From Lophius americanus (lineage: Eukaryota; Chordata; Actinopteri; Lophiiformes; Lophiidae): a stretch of 64,000 nucleotides of DNA. Each line of letters starts with the position of its first letter. Within the stretch, counting starts at the first letter, position 1. Shown in pieces: positions 49,998-61,329 of the stretch. The translations under genes and the position numbers were made by a program. The DNA lies in contig JBBDHG010000061.1 in the NCBI GenBank assembly GCA_037951165.1, positions 1,889,001 to 1,953,000 on the forward strand, in the 5' to 3' direction. Below the pieces are notes generated by a model, which saw nothing but the letters and a program-made list of their open reading frames with translations, did no database searches and was not told the origin of the DNA.

Positions 49998-50210
49998 CAG
50001 TGTCTTCCTGAGTTATTGGCACCCTTTTAAAACAATGAGTAAAATGAGATGCAAAAAATGTCTTTATTGACATGTCCTTTTCATGAATAATTTGAAGTAA
50101 AGACCTATAGCCATGGTCTTTAACTCAAATTATTCATGAAAAATAGCTGTGGAATTCCAGCACAGACTATTGTTTTCTTCCTAAAAGTCCATTTTTTTAA
50201 TAGAATTATC
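49998..50210. mobile_element. Remnant of a Tc1/mariner-like element end
   Basis: It starts cagtgtcttcctgagttatt followed by ggcacccttt, which resembles the terminal inverted repeat of fish Tc1-like elements (cagtg..., ...attattggcaccc). No transposase frame and no matching right end were found within several hundred bases. It carries the long hairpin at 50078-50142. Confidence 0.5.
50078..50142. repeat. Long hairpin, 28-base arms, 9-base loop
   Basis: Positions i and 100220-i pair for 26 of 28 positions, with one symmetric 2-base internal mismatch (50096-50097 with 50123-50124). The loop is tatagccat. Left outer arm: tttTCATGAATAATTTGA. Loop and bulge have the proportions of a microRNA-type precursor, but a MITE stem is at least as likely. 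Confidence 0.88.
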
Positions 50211-53194
50211 AAATTAAGACTTGCCGAAAGCTTTTATTTTGATAATATGTGTAGGTTTTCTTTGGTGTAAAAGAGCCAATCAGCACCACGACTCAGTTAT
50301 TACCATACTTTCTCTTAAACACATGCTGTTCTTGTAATGCCAGTACACAATGATATTTAAATGTTAAGTAGTACACAGCGGGAGACAGCATGGCAGTTAA
50401 AATAATGCTTCTATGAAATATAGAGCTGGACAGAATCAGGGGGGCAATGCTGAAGGAAAAAATTCAAGTTAATTATTTGTGCCTTGTCATAAAAACCACA
50501 CTGAACGGAAAAGAAGGAATTATGATCTGCTAGCTCAAGATAATCCACAGCCCAAGTGGACTGTCTCGTCTGAACCAAGAAAATAAAGTTGCACCCCGCA
50601 GTGGACACAATCTTTCTGACCCATGCAAGTTTGGTAACATGCATATACCTCATTTGCATATGGTTATCCTTATTGTCAGATTTGACATTTGTCCTGTCGC
50701 TGAAACAATCTTTAGATTGTTGAAAGTGTTTCAAATTTTTGGGCCAAGTATTAAGAACTATGTGAAACAGGAGTAGAGTTTAAGACCATGGTGCAGACAC
50801 ACAACGGCGGCGCTAGAGGCAGAGCGTGAGGACAAAACATCAACGACAAACTGGCACAGAAGGAGAGGTGAAGAAAGACTCAAGGGTAGCGAGACAAATG
50901 GGCCAAAGGTGAATGCTGGGGACAGGTAACAATGTTCAACAATTAGGTAGGAAATACTAGGAGGCAGGATACACATTCACAAATCGCACACAGACCAGAC
51001 ATAACATGAACTCCGTAAATCTCTTGATTCTTATCTCAGGGGGGCTTCTTGTCCCACTTTACCCACAGTTGGAATCTGATGTTGTCATCTGTTGTCGTTC
51101 TTCCTAAGAGCACTAAATAAGATCCCAAGAGATTTGTAATCAAGTAAAAAGCCCCTAGAAATCAGGGTACGGCTTGTTTACCACCACAAAAATGAATCAA
51201 CTCCAATACTTATGGTGAGAGTCACAGGAATGAAGAGAAAAAAGATAAAGCGATTATACTGGCTCTCACATACAAAACATTTGACTTGAAGCTATTGTTT
51301 TTAAGTGGCTTCATAAGCTCCAACACATTTACAGATACCAAATAAACTCCTTTTCACCACTGGAGGAAAGCGGCTGGATGCCATTTCTTTTTTGTCGTGC
51401 AAGGGTAAGAATAACAGTGCTGCATTCAAAGCCTCATCACATCCACTTTAATTCTGCTTTGTTTGATTAAGATATCTTATTCATATGCAGAGGATAATTA
51501 GGGATTATCACCTCTGAGATGGCATTTTGAAATAACACTGACTTGTTCTGAGACAATGGCTGGTGCATTCCTCGGCATGGTTTTATAATGAGCTTTTCTG
51601 TTAGAGGTATATACTGTTAAAAGAGAAATGAAAGTATGTAGTGTGCTCAAACTGATTTTGAGCTACACACCCAATTAATTTTGTGAACTATTTAAGCATC
51701 CACTGTCTCAACGTTGCAAGAGTGTTTCTGTTTGTCGTCAGTGAATTCGATCTAAGGGTGTCCTACTAAGGGTCCAGATGAGGAAAAAAACAGATCAAAT
51801 CCTCCTGTCAAGATAATTTTAATAGCGTATCCTCTCATTGGTTATAATTAATCAAATTGTCTATTCAGTTCCTAATGGTTCTTTCTCATTGTGTCATTCC
51901 ATTTACAAGTTGGGTAAGTGAATGAATAAAAGATAAATTTGTAATGTTTGTTGGTTTCCCCTTTACAACCTCACACACTGTCTTAAACATTTCATTCTGT
52001 GGCCAAGTGTACAGAGCCCCGAAAAACACATCTTTATCCTGGTCTCTCAAATACATGTCTCACTCTCACTCTCTCTCCCTCTCTTTCCACTGCCCTGTCT
52101 GCACGATTTCATACTTTCAGAAAGTTGTTCAGAGGTTTTAGAATGCTCAGTCACAGCCCCGCTTGTTATTTGTGCCAATCAATCCATTCTTCAAAAGAAA
52201 AAACGTACCTTTCTTCCGAATATTGGAGGTAAAAAGGAGTAACAGGAGACACACATGAATGGAACAATTGAGGAAAGGTGAAAGAGATTAAAATATTTTA
52301 GACGTGTCATCTTCTGGATGGAAAAATGCCTTCCCTCAAAATAAGGACAGTGATACAAGGTTATTGTTGTGGTGCTAGTTTTTCTATCACCCTCACCATA
52401 GTTCCCAGAACATGATTTTGGTAACTTCTCCGCAATTTTTCTAGCATTGCAGGTCAAAAGCTAGGGTGAGGTTAAAAAGTGGAACCTTCATAGCCCAGTT
52501 AGCCACATTCATGATCTCCAGTATGTAATAAGTAATGACATTGGTCTATTTTGAAAGGGAGGGCAAGCAACAAAGACAATGGAAGAAAATACAGATTGAA
52601 TGATCAAAGTTGTCATATTGTCATTTAAGTTGTCTGGATTGATCGGATACCAGCAGCATTTTTTAGATGCTATATGTTGCTCTGATCTAGCTGCTTAACC
52701 TTAAGTAGTAAAAATAGAAAGCCGTCATCATTCTCTTACGGAGATTAATTTCATGAATTTGAGCCAGCCTGTTAAACCTTTACTGCATCCACAATGTCTG
52801 CAGGAAATTAGCGACATTGTCAAACTCTACAGATGATTTTGACCTCTGCATGCACTGCAATTATTGATTGAATGAAGATTTAGTTTATGGCTCCATTTGC
52901 ACTGGACTATTGAATACATAAATTACTCAAAGCACACACATGAGCTTGCGCTCATTCACCTCTATTGTCTATGGACTCTTTACTTGCATCCGACTCCATT
53001 CATGGTAACACCTAATACCAACCTATTTACCTGTATGTTTGACTGAGCTCCGCTAAATATTCTCAGTTCGCAGCTATAATGATGCAACACTTCATTAACC
53101 CTTCTTGTCGTCACCAAAAAAAAAAAAAAGCTATGGAAAAATGATTTCATATTTAATTTCTTTAAGATATGTCAAATATAAATATATCAAATAG
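50211..53194. other. 3 kb without recognised genes
   Basis: AT-rich. The longest frame is 107 codons on the - strand (50411-50734), without family content. A pyrimidine-rich stretch (tctcactctcactctctctc) lies near 52057-52090. Confidence 0.5.
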
Positions 53195-53412
53195 TATTTC
53201 CTCAATTGCCATGATTAATGCCTCCTCCTCCTTGGTAGCCCCTTTAACCTGTGGTGTCTCCCATGGCATAATCATTGGCCCCTTACTTTTTAGCATATAC
53301 CTGCTCCCACTGGGTCCTACTATAAACAGGTTCAGTCAAATAATGCAGGATGAAAAAGGCGCTCAAAATGAGCTCAACCAAACAGCTGAGCTGGACATTG
53401 ACTAAGGCATGG
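53195..53412 (+). repeat. Reverse-transcriptase-derived fragment, family B, copy 5 (best reading frame)
   Basis: Within one open frame it reads APLTCGVSHGIIIGPLLFSI and then YLLPLG, close to RT motif B of L2-like LINEs, then unrelated residues instead of the expected CYADD block. The 3' stem-loop is at 53371-53392 (AGCTCAAC / GCTGAGCT, both outer pairs changed together relative to other copies). It is followed by ggacattgact. Confidence 0.78.
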
Positions 53413-54199
53413 TGCATAGTTATAATTGAACAATGTGTGTAACCATCATAACAGTGACAATATACTTGTAGAACACCTTTAAAACAAAATACGTACTGCA
53501 AAGAGCTTCCAAAGCATTAATTATCTAATCGAAAATCATGAAAATTATTAAGCACAATGGATAGATGGGTTTTGAGATAACATTAAAGACTTGTTAAAAA
53601 CTTCTTAATAAATCTTGTTAATAATACATTTCCCCCTCCAATCAGATTCTCTGGAAGGCTGCTCAGCTTTGAGCATATAGGCTTTGAGTTTTACTCTGAT
53701 GAACCTCTAAAAGACAAGACCAGTTCTGAAGGACCGCCCTGGTTCATAAAGCAGAAGCATTCCCGGGATATAATTTGGGCCTGATGCAAGTGATGTAGTG
53801 TCACATAAACTAAAAGAGAAGAACCGAACCAACAAATAGCCAGTACAGAGCCATTAGAATAGATGTTTACTGCGCTCTCATTTTTGTCTCATCTGTATTC
53901 TGCATCAGAATTTTGAAATAATCAGTAGTTATAAAATGGTGAACTATCTACTCTCTGTCTTGCTAAAAGAGAGTTTTGCCATACTCTGGAGATGTTCATA
54001 AAATCATAAAAAACTGTTATTGTTTTTTGACACATTGGAGAAGAGTCTTGCAATTAAAACTATAGTCAAAAGTAACTCTTTCTATTCTGTGTTTGATCTG
54101 ATGGCCAGTTTCTCCGTTTTACCCGATTTAGCTGCAATAAATGATGGGATGTCCAGAACTTTATATTTAAAATGCAGTTTAAGAGTAAAACACTCTTAG
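53413..54199 (-). other. Possible continuation of the LINE at 54.2 kb; no clear protein
   Basis: It lies where the C-terminal part of the RT would be on the - strand, and its texture resembles other worn LINE DNA. No conserved block could be read. No host gene is seen. Confidence 0.35.
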
Positions 54200-54510
54200 G
54201 ACTTGCTCACATTGAGCTGAGCGTCATCAACATAGCAACAGAGAGAAAAGTCGTGCCTTCTGACGTAACCGAACGAATGGCAGCATGTGTGAACTGAAAA
54301 ACAAAAAGTCCGGAAATTGATCTTTGTGGTACTCGCAAAGTAACCTTGTCATGATTAGAGACATGGATAGAAACAATAGCTTTTCTTTCACGGAGATATG
54401 AGGTAATCCAGGCCAACATGCTCACTTAATCTGTCTAGAAGAATAAAGAATATGGCGGTCCATAAAATCAAATGCAACCCTCAGATCAGATCTGATTGAA
54501 CCAGTTCTAA
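54200..54510 (-). pseudogene. LINE reverse transcriptase with motifs A, B and C, frameshifted
   Basis: The - strand reads DLRVAFDFMDRHIL (motif A), then in another frame WITSYLRERKAIVSIHVSN and RVPQRSISG (motif B), then in a third frame CYVDDAQLN (motif C, YVDD at 54223-54234). The order and spacing are those of an L2/CR1-like RT. At least two frameshifts make it dead. The sequence to the left (53650-54200) may be its C-terminal part but reads no clear protein. Confidence 0.8.
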
Positions 54511-56844
54511 TCTACTGTTTGAATTTAAAGATGCATTTAACTGTATGATTTTTAAGATTTTGCTCCAAAACTTGAGATTTGATATCAATGTTATTAAAAT
54601 GTCCATGTTGTCGCTCTTTAAAATTATATTTCCTGATGGAATTGGGTCAGGGGAACATTAAAAGGCTTCAATACTGTTAATATGTCCTCAACGTAGATAT
54701 ATAATATAATATATTATATAACATATAATAATATATTAGCAGGTTAGCGTTAAGATCCAGATTGTGATCATCATCTCTCGTCTGAAGGTTAGAATGTAAG
54801 AAAGTAGTATTAATTAGATAGTTTGTTATGTTTAGCCGAGGATGTTAGAATAGACTCTCAGGGCTTTTGGCTGATTTGTAGTCACTCTCAAACGTCAACA
54901 AAGTGTTGGCAATTACTGCTGTGGTGCATTGTGTTGAAAAAGTGCAAAATTTATTTGGGTCACAAGGGAATCCAGGAGCCCTTGAGACTCCCAAACAATA
55001 TGCGACCTCAATGAGGAGCTGGTGAGTGCAGGGAATGAAGGGTTTAACTACATGTCACCTTCTTTTAGTCTCATTAGACCAAAGAACACCAATACCTGTT
55101 AAATTATTAATTTAATTTATTTGTTATTTAATTGTTAATAGGAACAACTCCTCCCTACCATACAGGGATTGGAAATTTAAAGTGATTACCAGCTAAAAAA
55201 CTGCTTATCAGCCAAATGTCTTCCAATTTGTTCTGGCAGCTCTTTGACCAGATTAAGCTGTCACAATTATGCCAAATCCTGACAGAAAGATCCCTCAGAC
55301 TTCCATGGATCCCCCAAAGGAGGGTGGCTGCCCTTGTCAAATTCAACAAGCTCCCCCTACACTTGGATAAAGCACTGATGGAATACTGATATACATCTTC
55401 CTTTGCATAGTAGTCACTCTCCTGAGCCCCAACTTAACTTTTAAAGGTCATACACAGAATAGGACTGAAACATTATCAATCATCTGCAGTCATTACTGGA
55501 TCTACATACACAATAAATTGAAGGGAGGGACTCTATGCAATGGGGAATTCAAATTGATAAAAAAGTGTTTTGACAACAGCATTGTGTGACACTGTTTGTT
55601 TTGTTTTTTTTATAATTATATACAGTCATTAGCTTCATCTTCCAAAAATGAAATAATGCATGGAAACCCTGTGTGACACAATGCCTTAATGAAATATTGT
55701 TTTTTTGCCTCTTAATATGAGGAACAAATTAACTTGGTCTACTCTGCCATACCAGCAAAGGTATTGTGGTAAAAAAAAGAAAAAAAAGAACTCACAGAAA
55801 GGCATTGAGGCATTTGGGTTGGCTGTTGTATTGGCCTTGAAAAAAGTTCCACTGAACAATAAAATAGTTGAAAAGATTTTTGATATATCTGGTATATTTG
55901 ATGTGTGTGGCAGTGGGGGTTTGGTCACAACTTTGACAGGAGGGAGATAGTAAGTTTGGTTAAAGAAGCGGTCTTATGAGAACAGTTGTCTTGTGTTGAA
56001 CAGGAAATGTTGGAGGCTCCAGGACCAGAAAATACATGCCCTTCAGCAAAGGCAAGTGCAAAGGAAGTGATACTCTGATTGATGCGATGCCAAAATGCAT
56101 TGCCGCTGACATGTGCATGGTTGTTCATAGGTGGTTGTTTGCCACATATCAGACAACCGACAACATCCTCTTTTGCTGTGTCAAAGCTAATGTCGTAAGC
56201 AAAACTAACCAAAACTGACGTCACAACTTTATTTATAGCGATTCATTTTTTAAAAAGTAATTAACTTTAATTGACACCTTGATTTTATTTCTGTGCTCCT
56301 TTTTTCACTCTTGGTTGACTCATTGATGTAATCTAAATCCAAATAAGTCGGTCATCTGCACTCCGAAGATTTTCATCTATTGCAAATTGGCTTTGCAGCC
56401 GAGGTACTCACCACAGAGCTGCAGCACTCCTCACTGACTCATTCGTCTCTCTCTCTCTATGTCTTCCTGTAAAGATATCCTGTTCAATGTTTCTCAGTCT
56501 ATCCTGAACTCGTTAACTTCATTTGAAAGTCTACTGTTTCTGGCATTGCTGAATCCTTCGACTGTGTCAACCTGATTGATTCATAATGAGTTCGGGGAGC
56601 GTTGACATGGCTGGAAAATCACTTGGAACTGCCTTCCCCCTCCGGTTTTTTCTCTATAGTCTACAAAGTAAAATGGATCACATGTGCTCATGCAATTTAA
56701 TATCTCAGCTATGGACTCATTATTGTAACAAAACTGCATGTAAATTTTTATGGAGTGCTGTATAACAATATCTAACTTTGTGTACTGAGATTTATTAACT
56801 TGTTCACAAATATGTACAAAGACTTTTAAATATGTAAATATATC
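54511..56844. other. No gene seen
   Basis: AT-rich, with a TA-rich stretch near 54700-54735. The 81-codon frame at 55705-55950 (+) includes a poly-Lys run from an A-rich tract and has no family match known to me. Frames at 55925-56224 (both strands) overlap and are also unrecognised. Confidence 0.5.
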
Positions 56845-57125
56845 TTTTTTTTTATTTAACCCAGAAAAAAGACCCATTGAGATCAAAGATATCTCTCACA
56901 AGGGTGGCCTGGCCAAGAAGGCATTAACTCATGTCATATTTTACACATACAAAGAACACATTGTACAGATATAATAAATATTGTTACAGACCTTAATCAA
57001 GTACAACCACACTGTAGAATGGTCTCACGTTCTAGATCCTTTGGAACCCAAGCAAAGTCATTCATATAAACCTAGCAGTTCCAAGTCATTTTGTGGGGAA
57101 TTCCAAGCAGTGGGGACAGAAGTAT
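56845..57125. repeat. Interspersed repeat with atttaaccc...cattgagatcaa...cctggccaagaaggc blocks
   Basis: The blocks tttatttaacccagaaaa, cccattgagatcaaagat, gggtggcctggccaagaagg and a distal tggggaattccaagcagtgg follow the order of a repeat I remember as frequent in fish. The class is uncertain. Confidence 0.55.
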
Positions 57126-57159
57126 ATTACTTAGAGCTGTAAATATGGTGGCACCATAT

Positions 57160-57500
57160 TATCAGTATATCAGTTACTGCTTAGTACCTCAGCATTTTCA
57201 CAACCTACATTCTCGCTCTGGTGCCTGTCTGTGCAAAGTTTGAATTTTCTCCCCCGATTAATGTGTGGGTGTCCTCTGGGTAGTCTGAATGGCTCCGACA
57301 GTCCAAAAAAAAATGCAGCATAGATGAATAGGTGACTCTCATTTGCCTGTGAAGGAATGCATACGTGTTGGCCGTGTGATGAACTCATCCAGAGTGTACC
57401 CCACGAGTCACACAATGTCTGCTTGAATAAGATCCCTCACGCATCCGAACCTAATGGCTCTGCACGGCATAAGCAGTCACAGACAATGAATGGATAGATT
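57160..57500 (+). repeat. Common teleost interspersed repeat, family C, copy 3 (worn)
   Basis: Relative to copy 2 it keeps agtttgaattttctcccc, gtgtgggtgtcctctggg, aataggtgactctcatttgc, tgatgaactcatccagagtg and a final gacaatgaatggatag. Strongly mutated. Confidence 0.62.
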
Positions 57501-58339
57501 TATTGTCAGCATGACTTTGCTCAGCTATCAATCAAGCATCACTCAATCAGTGCATATCACAGCTCTGCTTGCACACTGCCCTAACCAACTTTTTGGTAGG
57601 GAGGGGAGGAAGGATCTGGTGCCTGTATGATGGTGCCCCACTGCAGTCAAAGAGCAGGTGAATAATGACAAGGCAAGAATGTATAGCTGAGGTAATGAGA
57701 GCACAATCATGTAGATTATAAAACGTACATAACGTTTTGTAATCTACGTCAGACAACTCACGTTATCATTGTTTATTAAAATGGCAAAACATGTAATTTG
57801 GCATCTATGCTCCTCATCACTCCCCGCAGATGATTAACAGCAAGATTTTTGGGAGTGATGAGCAAATATCCTAACCCCCCTGTCGGAGCCTCTAGGTGGA
57901 TGCTGGGGTGGTGGTGGGGCTTTAACAAGCAGGTAGCAAATGCTGATGCAGGGCAGTTCCGGCATAAGCAGAGCAGAGGGGGGAGATGGTAAATTTTGCA
58001 GTTTAAATACATCGGCAAATTTTGGAGGCGTGATTATGGAGGGTGTGGCGTGTCATGTGAGTAAGCAGCGCAGCTCGAGTTGACTGACTGAACTAGCTCG
58101 CAGGCATTGCTCCATAATATAAAAACGTGTATTACAGTTTAGGGCCAGTTAAAGCCTTGTTCAATATGTGCTACCGCTGAGTGATGCTACAGGCCATATT
58201 GTGACAGTACACAGTCACTGTGCAAATCGCTACACGGATTGTAGATCTGCCATAATAAATTTCTAGCAAAAGACAAGAACCCGAGAGGCCCATCTCACAT
58301 GTATGTCTTGAATTAATAAATTAAGTTTCTGTAACCAGT
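57501..58339. other. No gene seen; one inverted repeat
   Basis: Contains the inverted repeat at 57711-57747. An 80-codon frame on the - strand (57776-58018) has no family content. Confidence 0.5.
57711..57747. repeat. Inverted repeat, 16 bp arms, 5-base loop
   Basis: Left arm gtagattataaaacgt and right arm acgttttgtaatctac pair at 15 of 16 positions; the odd pair is wobble-compatible on one strand. Function unknown. Confidence 0.85.
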
Positions 58340-58480
58340 TTCTGACCTGTAGAGGGTTGTGGGGGGGGCTGAGCCTATCCAAGATGACTCTGGCCAACAC
58401 ACAGAGACAAACAACCATTCTCACAGCCAATTCACCTGTATTGTATGTTTTTGGACTGTCGGAGGAAAGCGGAGTAATTG
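58340..58480 (-). repeat. Common teleost interspersed repeat, family C, copy 4 (partial)
   Basis: Read on the + strand: gctgagcctatccaagatga, agccaattcacctgtattgt and tttttggactgtcggagg, the reverse complement of the family C middle part. Both ends are missing. Confidence 0.62.
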
Positions 58481-60039
58481 GCAGAAGGCGTAGTAATTAT
58501 GCTGTCCTGACTTGTAACTGTATTTATTTTTTTTTATTTCCAGCTTTTGGGGACATTCTCTGACTGTTACACCACTAAGTATATATTCAGAGATTTACCC
58601 ATACATTGTAAACTTTGATCCACGTTCTTAAGAAGAAATTTGGAGATTTTTTAAATTTATTTGCAAATCTCATTATGCACACATCAATTCTGCGTATCCA
58701 ACAGAGACCTGAACACTTTTCACAACCTCAGCAGGTTCTAAGAATTTTCTATAGCACAACACACACAAAAGGAAGACGTTACGCAACTATCCATGAGCAT
58801 TTGCAAACAGTGAATTCCCTCAGAGAAATGCTTTGATTTTATATCTGCCTGTGTCACAATGGACCACAGTGAGTAAAATCCACTTCAAAGTTATTTAGAG
58901 TGATTTAGTCTCCTCACTTTTGATGCGTCTTATGTTATCTGATGTGCTTGACAGGTCTGCAGACAGTACTGGACAAGGGTGCTACAATACCCCATAATGT
59001 GAAGGGGGGAAAAAAGCACTAATCTTCAGATTTTTTAATTTTGAATAGAAAATGAATAGAAATGGAAAAAAATATGCCGGCTCTGTACGGCTAAACTATC
59101 TATTTTGGCCGAACATCACCATCCAGATTAAGAACTTGTCAGCGTGCTCCTATCTACTCCTCTATAGGGTGACAAAAGGGGACAGTTGTGTCTGTATTTT
59201 GACAACACCACCTTTCCTCTAAGCCCCATCAGGATTGAGACAGTGCTAATTTGTAAGGTAAGACAAAGCCAAATACATGCACCGCCAGACCAAAATACCT
59301 CAACAAAACACAGAAGTCTCCTGATGCGCAGTGACTTTTTACGTAATTTTCCTTTAAATCTATTCCATGTTGCTCCTGATTGTATCAGAGTGCTGCTCCT
59401 CTTCCAATCTCCGAGGTTATTTATTTCTGAGCAAATCTATGTCATATTATTGCAGGAAGGCATCTACAGAATGGACTTTTTGTTTTCCAAGGGACTCTTA
59501 CTCCTATCTCCTCTGTGGTCTATCTGTGGTCACGTCCTCATCAATGGCACGGGCACAAAACACTCTTACCTTCCGTTCTGCAGTAAATGAGCAGGAGGGT
59601 TTTTTTGAGGACATTCACTAGAGGTGTTTTTCATATGTGTTGAATCTGACGTAGTCAGTCATCTCTGGCTGATTCTTTTTTGTGTTGTCAATTCAAAATT
59701 GGCGTCATTTAATCTCTCTATTTGATGCTAATGCTAAAATAACATGATGTCGATATCACTGTTGAGGTCCAAACTGCACAAAAATGTTTACTATTAAATC
59801 CCAGAGGATTCAATTACATCTGTCATAAAAACCTACAAAACACAATTATTTGTATCTCCTAAAAATGGCTGCAGCCACCAGCAGAGGGTTTGTCTGGATT
59901 CAGACTGTCAACTGTCCTTGAAATCCTCATCTCAACCCAAACTCACCTTTTTTAACTGAAGTAAAGAGACAAATAACTTGCTCGTTGAACCTGAGATGCT
60001 CTAGAACTCTGACCCCATCTTGACTTGGTTTTGAATGCG
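58481..60039. other. No gene recognised; one 134-codon frame
   Basis: The frame at 59186-59590 (+) is the longest + frame here. It shows no family motif, splice context or signal peptide and is probably chance. Confidence 0.45.
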
Positions 60040-60610
60040 TTAGGGTGATGAGATCACAAGCAGACAGCGAGACACATTGCTGTTTACACCTGTGTCTGTA
60101 AGGCATCTCCAAATGTGTCCCGCTGACCACTTGTGATCAGATTGTGTTGCTGCCTACATCATGTCAAAGGGCGTTGCACGCAATTTCTAGTCACGTCAAT
60201 CAAGTGCCAGATTTGTTTCACTAGCTAGCACGGGCTACATTACAACTTGTTTCAAGAAGCTAATGAACGTGTACGGACTATTCTGACTGCTAAGACTGAC
60301 AGGAGAAAGTCATTTGCCCCTTGCTAAAGAGCGCAGGACAAGGTGAAAATAATTTTTTTCAACCAGTCGCACGTCTTTGCCAAAACAACCACCAGTTCCA
60401 GCACTGATAACGTATTTTCCTTTTACGTCCTTGTCGGAGACACATCAGGGCACATTAACGTTTCCCCTACAAAAGATATGGAGTCAAATGCGTCCCAGAC
60501 CACCTCAGCAAGTGGTTTGAGTGATCGGAACACAATGCGTCTTGGGGGTTTTTTACACTTGTATATAGCGATGTGTCTCACCGTCCACTTGTGATCCGAT
60601 CCACCAAAAT
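60040..60610. mobile_element. Non-autonomous DNA element with long terminal inverted repeats
   Basis: The left end 60052-60095 (gatcacaagcagacagcgag then acacattgctgtttacac) is matched by the reverse complement of 60555-60596 (gatcacaagtggacggtgag then acacatcgctatatacaa), about 33 of 42 bases by eye. Inner blocks with accacttgtgatc and aaatgygtcccr recur on both sides. About 460 bases of interior have no transposase. Exact outer ends and target duplication were not resolved. Confidence 0.65.
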
Positions 60611-60866
60611 GTATTGGGTACCAACCAAATACGTACGCATTTTAAAACAAAGTCTAAACAGGATCTCTTTGGACGTCACTTAGATTATTTTTTATTTCGG
60701 CCTCTGATTATGTATCCCTCAGGCCTAAACACAAGACAGAATTAAGGAATGTATTGGGTAAAAGTGGAAACACCCAATGCCATATTCCATCGAAGACAAC
60801 TCACCTGTGACTACGACAGAAGATTGAGCAGCGGAGTTTTGTAATCATGTGCATTATAAATTAAAT

Positions 60867-60902
<36 letters not shown>

Positions 60903-61329
60903 GTTACAATAACAGCAGGACAACTTTAGAGTTTCTGCACAGGTGATCATCGAGAGAACTCACGAATGGCTGGATGATGTCGTCAGAATGTGAAATCCAG
61001 TTTGAAATTTACCAAAGACAAGATCGACATGGTGTCCATTGCTTATAAATCTGATGTGAATCTGAGATGAAAATCTGAGACATGCTTGAGAGTAACGTGA
61101 CTGGGTATCACGCAATTAGAGTGGGTCGGTATCAGGAGGGAGAGACGCAGACAAGTTATTGTCAAACTGCTGCGCTTCAACACTAAATGGGCTATTGTGT
61201 CTTCTGCCAACATACGTTAATATAAATGATGACTTTTCAGAGGCAGTGCTGAGGAGAAGGAACATATTTTTGCCTGAGCTGAACGCTTCTTAGGAAAGAG
61301 GAGGCATAGCCAACTTAAAATATGACAAG
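60611..61329. other. No gene seen; includes an L2-type tail and ATT array
   Basis: The only recognised structure is the cattataaattaaatg plus (TAT)n segment at 60851-60901. The rest is unassigned. Confidence 0.5.
60851..60901 (+). repeat. L2-type 3' tip followed by (TAT)n microsatellite
   Basis: The 16 bases before the array (cattataaattaaatg) equal the 3' end of the L2 copies at 30.5 and 39.7 kb, and the array follows at the same base. No L2 coding sequence precedes it, so this is either an extremely 5'-truncated copy or a chance match next to a microsatellite. Confidence 0.7.

Noticed and set aside
24104..53392. CRISPR-like repeats
   Set aside because: The shared short hairpin words are scattered over 30 kb within a longer homologous element, not regularly spaced. 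The setting is a vertebrate genome.
55705..56224. Possible short gene on either strand
   Set aside because: Frames on opposite strands overlap, one has a poly-Lys run from an A tract, and neither shows a family motif.
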